From: an uncultured Caulobacter sp. | GTDB lineage: Bacteria; Pseudomonadota; Alphaproteobacteria; Caulobacterales; Caulobacteraceae | DNA length: 19,111 nt | Reading direction: 5' to 3' | NCBI GenBank assembly: GCA_937991555.1 | Contig: CALKHU010000251.1 | Span: forward strand, 1 to 19,111 | In this document: piece after piece, positions 14,127 to 19,111 of the stretch | How the letters are laid out: each line of letters starts with the position of its first letter | Position numbering within the stretch: the stretch's first letter is position 1 | Notes under the pieces: generated by a model | Database searches by the model: none | Told to the model about the DNA's origin: nothing | The model's input: only the letters and a program-made list of their open reading frames with translations | Program-made: the position numbers and the translations under genes

Positions 14127-14145
14127 GGCCCGGACAAGCCGGGCC
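14127..14145. repeat. GGCCCGG extragenic palindrome
   Basis: GGCCCGG-ACAAG-CCGGGCC is a perfect 7-bp palindrome flanked by CATGGGC and CATGACGA. It lies in the 149-base gap between the divergent GST and acyl-CoA dehydrogenase genes. Near-identical palindromes are, as I recall, scattered between genes in many Alphaproteobacteria. No function is visible. Confidence 0.6.
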
Positions 14146-14234
14146 ATGACGAGGGTGAAGGAGACCCCTTGGCTGACCTCGCGTGAGGGCGTTCAACCTG
14201 CTCCGGAAGACCGGCGAACCGGCGGGAGGATTCA

Positions 14235-15359
14235 GTGAACTTCGACTTTTCCGACGACCAGAAGCAGCTGCGCGACCAGGCGCGGCGGTTCCTTGCCGAC
14301 CGCTGCACGCCGGCGGCGGTGCGCGCCATCCTCGAAGGCCCGGAGTCGTTCGACCGGGAGCTCTGGAAGGGCCTCGGCGAAATGGGCTTTCTCGGCGCGG
14401 CCATCCCCGAGGCGTACGGCGGCGTCGGGCTCGGCCACCTCGAGCTTTGCGTGATCGCCGAGGAGCTCGGCCGCGCCATTGCGCCCGTACCGGTGGCGAG
14501 CTCGATCTATCAGGCCGCCGAGGCGCTGATGATCGCGGGCAGCGAAGCCCAGAAGCAGGCCTGGCTGCCGAAGCTGGCCTCCGGCGAGGCGATCGGTACG
14601 CTGGCGCTGGGCGAAGGCGTCGGCCGTGTCAGCGAGAAGTCGGTCAGGGCGACCGTGTCCGGCGGCCGTCTGAACGGCGTCAAGACGCCCGTGGCCGACG
14701 GCGACGTCGCCGACCTGGCCATCGTGGCGGCGAAGGACGGCGGCAGGCTGTCGCTGTATCTCGTCGATCTCAACGGTCCGGGCGTCAGCCGCGAGACCCT
14801 GACCACCATCGACCCGACCCGCGGTCAGGCGACCCTGACCTTCAGCGACGCGCCGGCCGAGCTCCTGGGCGTAGCCGGGGACGGCTGGCGGCTGGCGGCC
14901 GAGGTGCTCGACCGCGCCGCCATCCTGATCGCGTTCGAGCAGGTCGGCGGCGCCGACCGGGCGCTCGAAATGGGCCGCGACTACGCCCTTGACCGCATGG
15001 CCTTCGGTCGCCCGATCGGCAGCTTCCAGGCGGTCAAGCACATGCTCGCCGACATGTACGTCTCGGCGACCCTGGCGCGGTCCAACGCCTATTACGGCGC
15101 CTGGGCGCTCTCGACCGGGGCGGCCGAACTGCCGGTGGCGGCGGCGACCGCGCGCGTCTCGGCCACCGAGGCGTTCCAGCACTGCAGCAAGAACAACATC
15201 CAGGTGCACGGCGGCATGGGCTTCACCTGGGCCTTCGACTGCCATCTCTACTACCGTCGCTCGAACGCCCTGGCCCTGGCCATCGGCTCGCAATCGACCT
15301 GGGAAGACCTGCTCATCGACCGCCTGCGCCAGCGCAACGACGCTCCGGCCGCCGCCTAA
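14235..15359 (+). CDS. Acyl-CoA dehydrogenase family protein, smaller subunit type
   Basis: A 374-aa acyl-CoA dehydrogenase (ACAD) fold protein. The N-terminal helical domain includes MGFLGAAIPEAYGGVGLG at 50-67, the middle beta domain runs about 120-210, and the C-terminal helical domain contains RMAFGRPIGSFQAVKHMLADM at 254-274 and QVHGGMGFTWAFDCHLYYRR at 323-342. The consensus in this last motif is usually FTWE; here it is A333. The middle domain lacks the usual TEPxxGSD block (it reads LALGEGVGR). These traits suggest a partner subunit in a heteromeric ACAD, like the two-gene FadE pairs of steroid side-chain degradation, rather than a stand-alone enzyme. The start is GTG at 14235 with GGGAGGA 7 bases upstream. 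It lies 15 bases before the second ACAD. Confidence 0.85.
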   Translation: MNFDFSDDQKQLRDQARRFLADRCTPAAVRAILEGPESFDRELWKGLGEMGFLGAAIPEAYGGVGLGHLELCVIAEELGRAIAPVPVASSIYQAAEALMIAGSEAQKQAWLPKLASGEAIGTLALGEGVGRVSEKSVRATVSGGRLNGVKTPVADGDVADLAIVAAKDGGRLSLYLVDLNGPGVSRETLTTIDPTRGQATLTFSDAPAELLGVAGDGWRLAAEVLDRAAILIAFEQVGGADRALEMGRDYALDRMAFGRPIGSFQAVKHMLADMYVSATLARSNAYYGAWALSTGAAELPVAAATARVSATEAFQHCSKNNIQVHGGMGFTWAFDCHLYYRRSNALALAIGSQSTWEDLLIDRLRQRNDAPAAA

Positions 15360-15374
15360 GGGAGGACACCGATC

Positions 15375-16631
15375 ATGAACTTCGACGACACCCCCGAAGA
15401 AGCCGCCTTCCGCGCCGAGGCCCGCGCCTGGATCGAGGCCAACGCCCCCAAGGAACTCGAGGCCGAGCTCAAGAGGGGCGGCTTCGGCAACAACGGCCTC
15501 AAGAGCGTGGACACCATCACCGCCTCCAAGGCCTGGCAGAAGAAGAAGGCCGAGGCGGGCTGGGCCTGCCTGCACTGGCCGAAGGCATACGGCGGCCGCG
15601 GCGCCACCCCGATCGAACGGGTGATCTGGGGCCAGGAGGAAGGCGTCTACGGCGCGCTCAGCGGCCTGTTCATCATCGGCCACGGCATGTGCGGCCCGAC
15701 GGTGATGGCCTGGGCCGACGAGGAGACCAAGACGCGGCTGCTGCCGCCGCTGGCGTCGGGCGAGCATATCTGGTGCCAACTGTTCAGCGAACCGGCCGGC
15801 GGGTCTGACCTGGCCGGCCTGCGCACGGCGGCGGTGCAGGCGACCGACGGCTCCGGCGACTGGATCATCAACGGCCAGAAGATCTGGACCAGCGGCGCCC
15901 AGCACAGCGACTACGGCATCGTCATCACCCGCACCGACCCGACCGTGGCAAAGCACAAGGGCCTGACCATGTTCTGGCTGTCGATGAAGACGCCCGGCAT
16001 CGAGGTCCGGCCGATCAAGCAGGCCAACGGCCAGTCGGGCTTCAACGAGGTCTATTTCACCGACGTCCGCATTCCCGACAGCCAGCGCCTCGGCGCCGTC
16101 GGCCAGGGCTGGCAGGTGTCGCTGACCACGCTGATGAACGAGCGCCTGTCGATCGGCTCCGGCATGCCGACCGGCTTCCCGGAGCTGTTCGACTTCTGCA
16201 TGAACCTGCAGACCGAGGACGGCCTGGCGATCGACGACCGCTCGGTGCGCTCGCGCCTGGCCCAGTATGCGGTCAAGGCCAGCGGCCTGAAGTACACCGG
16301 GATGCGCGCCATCTCCGCGCTGTCGAAGGGCGAGACGCCGGGGCCGGAGAACTCGATCGGCAAGCTCGTCGCCGGCGCCACCATGCAGGAGCTGGCGATG
16401 TTCGCCCTCGACCTGCAGGGCCAGGGCGGCGTGGTGCGCGACCCCGAGCTCTCGGCGGCCGGCGCCCGCTTCCAGGAGATGCTGCTGCGCAGTCCGGCGA
16501 CGCGCGTCGAGGGCGGCACCGACGAGATCCTGCGCAACATCATCGCTGAACGGGTGCTCGGCCTGCCCGGCGACATCCGCGTCGACAAGGACGTGCCGTT
16601 CAAGGACATCCCGACCAGCGGCCGGGCCTAA
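15375..16631 (+). CDS. Acyl-CoA dehydrogenase, larger catalytic-type subunit
   Basis: A 418-aa ACAD. It has CLHWPKAYGGRGATPIE at 65-81 and the flavin/substrate block CQLFSEPAGGSDLAGLRTAA at 134-153. These are followed by INGQKIWTSGAQ at 165-176, MNERLSIG at 254-261, LQGQGG at 347-352 and the C-terminal RVEGGTDEILRNIIAERVLGLP at 377-398. E379 in VEGG is at or near the position of the usual catalytic base. This is the FadE17/FadE26-like long type that often pairs with a shorter ACAD. The ribosome site GGGAGGA lies in the 15-base gap after the first ACAD, so both are made from one message. Together they probably carry out one alpha,beta-dehydrogenation of a bulky acyl-CoA; substrate is unknown. 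Confidence 0.9.
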   Translation: MNFDDTPEEAAFRAEARAWIEANAPKELEAELKRGGFGNNGLKSVDTITASKAWQKKKAEAGWACLHWPKAYGGRGATPIERVIWGQEEGVYGALSGLFIIGHGMCGPTVMAWADEETKTRLLPPLASGEHIWCQLFSEPAGGSDLAGLRTAAVQATDGSGDWIINGQKIWTSGAQHSDYGIVITRTDPTVAKHKGLTMFWLSMKTPGIEVRPIKQANGQSGFNEVYFTDVRIPDSQRLGAVGQGWQVSLTTLMNERLSIGSGMPTGFPELFDFCMNLQTEDGLAIDDRSVRSRLAQYAVKASGLKYTGMRAISALSKGETPGPENSIGKLVAGATMQELAMFALDLQGQGGVVRDPELSAAGARFQEMLLRSPATRVEGGTDEILRNIIAERVLGLPGDIRVDKDVPFKDIPTSGRA

Positions 16632-16639
16632 GGACCGAC

Positions 16640-16671
16640 GGGGACGGGCGCCGCCGACGGCGCGCGTCCCC
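16640..16671 (+). terminator. Strong hairpin after the acyl-CoA dehydrogenase operon
   Basis: Nine bases after the TAA stop, GGGGACG and CGTCCCC enclose GCGCCG-CCGA-CGGCGC, with one G-G mismatch between the two stems. A second 7-bp hairpin, GCGGCGC/GCGCCGC, follows at 16678-16698. No T-tract follows either, so they may be a Rho-assisted stop or protect the 3' end of the message. Confidence 0.5.
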
Positions 16672-16719
16672 GGCGTCGCGGCGCTGCGGCTGCGCCGCCC
16701 GCATGCGAATCGTTCTCAC

Positions 16720-16744
16720 GGAACGGACCGCCCGCCGGCCGGTT
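16720..16744 (+). promoter_or_regulatory. Candidate general-stress (EcfG/sigma-T) promoter
   Basis: GGAAC (16720-16724) is followed after exactly 16 bases by GGTT (16741-16744). This matches the alphaproteobacterial general-stress sigma factor consensus GGAAC-N16/17-CGTT in the -35 box and three of four -10 bases. It lies 46 bases upstream of the hemerythrin gene, whose operon ends in a stress-type SDR, so position and cargo agree with the prediction. Confidence 0.55.
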
Positions 16745-16790
16745 TCCTGTGGCGAGCCCGAGCGCTCGACGATCACGGGAGACACTGACC

Positions 16791-17390
16791 ATGGCCACCG
16801 CCGCCCAGCCTGAGACGCAGGACGCCATCGCGCTGCTGAAGGCCGACCACCGCAAGGTCGAGGACCTGTTCGCCAGCTTCGAGAGCGCCAGGGGCGCCGA
16901 CCGCAAGCAGAAGCTGGTTCAGCAGATCTGCACCGAACTGACCGTCCATACGATGATCGAGGAGGAGATCTTCTACCCCGCCTGCAAGGGCGCGGTGGAG
17001 CAGGACCTCGTCGACGAGGCCTATGTCGAGCATGACGGGGCGAAGGTGCTGATCGCCGAACTGCTGGGCGGCGCGCCGGACGAGGAATTCTACGACGCCA
17101 AGGTGAAGGTGCTGCAGGAGCAGATCGAGCACCACGTCGAGGAGGAGGAGAAGCGCGTCGAGGGCATGTTCTCCCAGGCGCGCAAGGCCGGGCTCGACAT
17201 GAACGCCCTCGGCGAGCAGATGGCCGCCCGCAAGAGCGAGCTGATGGCGCGCTTCGAGGCCGAGGGCCTGCCGCCGCCGGAGACCCGCAGCTTCAGCGGC
17301 CATGAGCTGGTCGAGGGCGAGCCGGTCGATGAGGCGGAGGGCGGGCGCGCGGACTCCGCCCGCGGCGACGACGCCGCGCCGCGGCCGTAG
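16791..17390 (+). CDS. Hemerythrin-like (HHE) domain protein
   Basis: A 199-aa protein with an N-terminal four-helix hemerythrin-like domain (about 11-125) that would bind a di-iron centre. Candidate ligands are H20 in KADHRKVEDLF, H53 with E57 or E58 in TVHTMIEEEIFYPA, H81 in VEHDGAK, and H114 or H115 with E118 or E119 in EHHVEEEE. The C-terminal 70 residues are helical, then acidic and low-complexity (VEGEPVDEAEGG). Such proteins are linked to oxygen, nitric oxide or iron handling under stress. The ATG at 16791 follows CGGGAGA; an earlier in-frame start is less likely. It is the first gene of a three-gene unit behind a candidate stress promoter. Confidence 0.9.
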   Translation: MATAAQPETQDAIALLKADHRKVEDLFASFESARGADRKQKLVQQICTELTVHTMIEEEIFYPACKGAVEQDLVDEAYVEHDGAKVLIAELLGGAPDEEFYDAKVKVLQEQIEHHVEEEEKRVEGMFSQARKAGLDMNALGEQMAARKSELMARFEAEGLPPPETRSFSGHELVEGEPVDEAEGGRADSARGDDAAPRP

Positions 17391-17399
17391 GGCGCGGCG

Positions 17400-17582
17400 A
17401 TGGCCGGCGACAAGCTGCAGAGCCCGGGGCGGGACGCCAACGAGGCGCTCCCCCTCGGCGACCGCGACGGCCAGGTTCCGGACGAGAAGACCCGGGCCCG
17501 CGGGCGGTCGTCCGTGGCCCGCCCGGGTCCGGACGACGTGCCGGCCGAGGAGATCGGGAACACCTTCAAGAAGAAACCGTGA
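17400..17582 (+). CDS. 60-aa hydrophilic small protein
   Basis: A 60-residue protein beginning MAGDKLQSPGRDANEALPLGD and ending PAEEIGNTFKKKP. It is very hydrophilic, glycine/proline/charged-rich, and predicted to be disordered; I know no domain for it. It is 9 bases after the hemerythrin stop and 10 bases before the SDR start, and its TGA overlaps the SDR ribosome site TGAGGAG. That close packing supports a real gene. The upstream ribosome site is poor (GGGCGCGGCG), so expression may depend on coupling with the hemerythrin gene. Confidence 0.6.
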   Translation: MAGDKLQSPGRDANEALPLGDRDGQVPDEKTRARGRSSVARPGPDDVPAEEIGNTFKKKP

Positions 17583-17592
17583 GGAGCCGGCG

Positions 17593-18567
17593 ATGACCGA
17601 AGCGGAACGGGCGGCGGCCGAGACGGTCGCCGGGCAGCGGCGGATCCAGGACGAGGTCGCCCGCGCCGACGCGGCCGCGCCGAAGGAAGAGCGGTCGTTC
17701 GCGGTCCAGGCCGGCGCGCGCGCCTATCCCGAGCCGCCCCTCCCCGCCCAGCATCTCGACAAGCCGGGGCTGGAGGCCGACCTGGCGCTGCAGCCGATGT
17801 GGGACGCGCCCTACTACAGGGGCTCGGGCAAGCTGCAGGACCGGGTGGCGATCGTGACCGGCGGCGACAGCGGCATCGGCCGGGCGGTGGCCGTGCTGTT
17901 CGCCCGCGAGGGCGCCGACGTCGCCGTCCTCCACCTCGACGAGGACGTGGACGCGGCCGAGACGAAGCGGGCCGTCGAGGCCGAGGGCCGCCGGTGCCTG
18001 GTGATCGCCGGCGACGTCAAGAACCGCGCCTTCTGCTTCGGGGCGGTGGAGCAGGTGGTCCAGGCGTTCGGGCGACTGGACATCCTGGTCAACAACGCCG
18101 CCTTCCAGGTCCATTCGACAGCGTTCGAGGACCTGACCGAGCAGCACTTCGACGAAACGCTGAAGACCAACCTCTACGGCTATTTCCACATGGCCCAGGC
18201 CGCCCTGCCCCACCTCAGGGCGGGGTCGGCGATCATCAACACCGGCTCGGTGACCGGCATCGAGGGCAGCAAGGCGCTGGTCGACTACTCGATGAGCAAG
18301 GGCGGCATCCACGCCTTCACGCGGGCGCTGTCGGGCAACCTGCTCCAGAAGGGCATCCGGGTGAACTGCGTCGCGCCGGGACCGGTTTGGACGCCGCTCA
18401 ATCCGAGCGACCGGCCGGCGGACGAGGTGGCCGACTTCGGCGGGCAGGCGAAAATGGGCCGTCCGGCCCAGCCCGAGGAGATCGCCCCCGCCTATGTGTT
18501 TCTCGCCTCCCCGCAGCTGTCCAGCTACATCACCGGCGAGATCCTGCCGGTCGTCGGCGGCTACTGA
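17593..18567 (+). CDS. Stress-type short-chain dehydrogenase, YghA/YdaD-like
   Basis: A 324-aa SDR with an 80-residue N-terminal extension characteristic of the YghA/YdaD/YhxC group. The extension contains PPLPAQHLDKPGLEADL, with the sequence SGKLQDRVAIVTGGDSGIG leading into the core. The cofactor motif is TGGDSGIG at 89-96, NNAA lies at 167-170, and the catalytic S219, Y232 and K236 (YSMSK) are present. VVGG ends the protein. In other bacteria members of this group are general-stress proteins of poorly defined substrate. It is the third gene after the hemerythrin and the 60-aa protein, and the likely EcfG promoter upstream fits a stress role. Start ATG at 17593 has GAGGAG 6 bases upstream. 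Confidence 0.92.
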   Translation: MTEAERAAAETVAGQRRIQDEVARADAAAPKEERSFAVQAGARAYPEPPLPAQHLDKPGLEADLALQPMWDAPYYRGSGKLQDRVAIVTGGDSGIGRAVAVLFAREGADVAVLHLDEDVDAAETKRAVEAEGRRCLVIAGDVKNRAFCFGAVEQVVQAFGRLDILVNNAAFQVHSTAFEDLTEQHFDETLKTNLYGYFHMAQAALPHLRAGSAIINTGSVTGIEGSKALVDYSMSKGGIHAFTRALSGNLLQKGIRVNCVAPGPVWTPLNPSDRPADEVADFGGQAKMGRPAQPEEIAPAYVFLASPQLSSYITGEILPVVGGY

Positions 18568-18619
18568 GCCGGACACGGCTTCGCCGCTTCACGGGCGGAC
18601 GCCCTGAAGGTGGGGAGGT

Positions 18620-18919
18620 GGTGCGGAGCGCCCCGGTCTTGCCCGGGTGTCTGTTTGGGTAGGCTTGCCAGCGGCAGGCAGGAAAAGAACGCTCCGCGAA
18701 GCCTGTCTGGACAGGAGCGAGGACCCGGGCGGCGTCTCCGCCGTCTGGTCCTGAAGCCCCTGGCGGGCGGGCGGCGTGAGTGCGTCACGCCGTCCCGGAC
18801 CCGGCGAGTAACCCCCTCGCCGCTTCACCGCTCAAGCCTCATCCCTACCGCCGCAAGAGCACTGGCCATGCGCCCTCCCCGTGCGGTGTGACCCGCTGAT
18901 CATGCGCCAGGTCCGGAGG
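18620..18919 (+). ncRNA. Candidate structured RNA or structured 3' UTR
   Basis: A gene-free stretch that folds into successive stems. An outer pair GCGGAGCG/CGCTCCGC (18623-18630, 18690-18697) encloses CCCGG/CCGGG (18632-18647) and GCTTGCC-AGC-GGCAGGC (18663-18679). Next come CCTGTC/GACAGG (18702-18715), AGGACC/GGTCCT (18720-18725, 18747-18752) around GGCGG/CCGCC, an 11-pair stem with a GTGCG loop (18769-18795), and CGGCGAG-TAACCCC-CTCGCCG (18802-18822). A strong terminator follows. It does not match RNase P, tmRNA, SRP or 6S RNA landmarks that I know. It could be an independent RNA or the long 3' end of the stress operon. GC-rich DNA makes chance stems common, so confidence is limited. Confidence 0.3.
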
Positions 18920-18956
18920 GTGGGGATAAACGCGTCTCTATCCCCGCTTTTTCTTT
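18920..18956 (+). terminator. Rho-independent terminator
   Basis: GTGGGGATA (18920-18928) pairs with TATCCCCGC (18939-18947), including one T-G pair, around a 10-base loop, and is followed by TTTTTCTTT. It is the clearest intrinsic terminator in the window and works only on the plus strand. It lies about 350 bases beyond the SDR stop. Confidence 0.85.
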
Positions 18957-18966
18957 CATCGGTCAG

Positions 18967-18983
18967 CCTCGCGTCCGCGAGGA
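18967..18983. repeat. 17-bp dyad repeat, copy 1
   Basis: CCTCGCG-TC-CGCGAGG plus a following A. The 7-bp arms are perfect. An identical 17-base copy lies exactly 100 bases further on. The surroundings of the two copies differ, so only the dyad is repeated. Confidence 0.7.
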
Positions 18984-19066
18984 CCGGCATCCGGCAACCG
19001 CAACCAGGGCAAGGGATCAGCGCCGCCTCAGTCCCAGGAATGAGTGCGCGTTCGACAAAACTGGGT

Positions 19067-19083
19067 CCTCGCGTCCGCGAGGA
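19067..19083. repeat. 17-bp dyad repeat, copy 2
   Basis: Identical to the copy at 18967-18983; here the symmetry extends by one more pair (T at 19066, A at 19083). Paired dyads at fixed spacing upstream of whatever gene follows the window could be protein-binding sites or extragenic repeats. From 18957 to 19111 I see no convincing gene. Confidence 0.7.
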
Positions 19084-19111
19084 TGAGCGGGGTGTCGGGG
19101 GCGCCCGGCGC

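Noticed and set aside
14232..15956. A 574-codon minus-strand frame opposite both acyl-CoA dehydrogenases
   Set aside because: Its composition (Arg, Gly, Ala, His, Gln-rich) is typical of shadow frames, and the plus-strand genes have full family motifs.
18610..18891. A 93-codon plus-strand frame in the terminal gene-free region
   Set aside because: It is Arg/Gly/Pro-rich with no good ribosome site and covers several strong stem-loops, which is better explained as non-coding.
18600..18960. RNase P RNA, tmRNA, SRP RNA, 6S RNA or a cobalamin riboswitch
   Set aside because: The landmark sequences that I know for these (for example GAGGAAAGTCC, the tmRNA GGTTCGAC and ACCA end, the SRP GGAAGGAAGCAG, the B12 box) are absent; CCAGGTCCGGAGGG at 18907-18920 only loosely recalls SRP RNA.
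19040..19111. An ATG opening a frame that runs out of the window at the right edge
   Set aside because: The AGGA touches the ATG without normal spacing, the frame contains the dyad repeat, and only 24 codons are visible.
1..19111. CRISPR arrays, IS transposases, toxin-antitoxin or restriction genes
   Set aside because: No regularly spaced repeats and no matching domains were seen on either strand.

Overview
The window is about 19 kb of high-GC DNA whose genes resemble those of Alphaproteobacteria, most likely Caulobacterales (Caulobacter/Phenylobacterium/Brevundimonas type). This rests on GC-rich codon use with long antisense open frames, a DUF6481-type gene, Caulobacteraceae-style extragenic palindromes and the mix of lipid-degradation families. 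The genus is inference; there is no rRNA or tRNA to anchor it.

Positions 1 to about 2300 look like one end of an integrated mobile element. They hold, all on the minus strand, a P4-type tyrosine integrase, a small helix-turn-helix (HTH) gene coupled to it by an ATGA overlap but broken by an in-frame amber codon, an excisionase-like HTH protein, and the start of a further gene leaving the window. Base composition is visibly less GC-rich than in the flank.

Positions 2520-5966 are a tight plus-strand operon mlaA-mlaC-mlaD-mlaE-mlaF for phospholipid trafficking between the outer and inner membranes. No mlaB is present, and MlaA has no lipobox cysteine.

Positions 5982-16631 carry several short transcription units typical of acyl-CoA, steroid-like or xenobiotic lipid catabolism. 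They include an NAD-type short-chain dehydrogenase (SDR) with an SRPBCC protein, divergent from a phosphotransferase and a flavoprotein monooxygenase with an altered Baeyer-Villiger fingerprint. Further on are a second SDR coupled to a crotonase-fold enzyme, a GST with a small hypothetical protein, and a divergent pair of acyl-CoA dehydrogenases. A separate minus-strand cluster of three small genes (DUF6481-like, a 47-aa basic protein and a zinc ribbon) sits between 10406 and 11178, next to a folded extragenic palindrome.

Positions 16791-18567 are a plus-strand stress-type operon: a hemerythrin-like protein, a 60-aa hydrophilic protein and a YghA/YdaD-type SDR. It is preceded by a good match to the general-stress sigma factor (EcfG/sigma-T) promoter, GGAAC-N16-GGTT.

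The last 540 bases have no convincing gene. They do contain a run of well-formed stem-loops ending in a strong Rho-independent terminator, which is a candidate structured RNA or long structured 3' UTR, followed by two identical 17-bp dyads exactly 100 bp apart. I found no CRISPR array, rRNA, tRNA or IS transposase.
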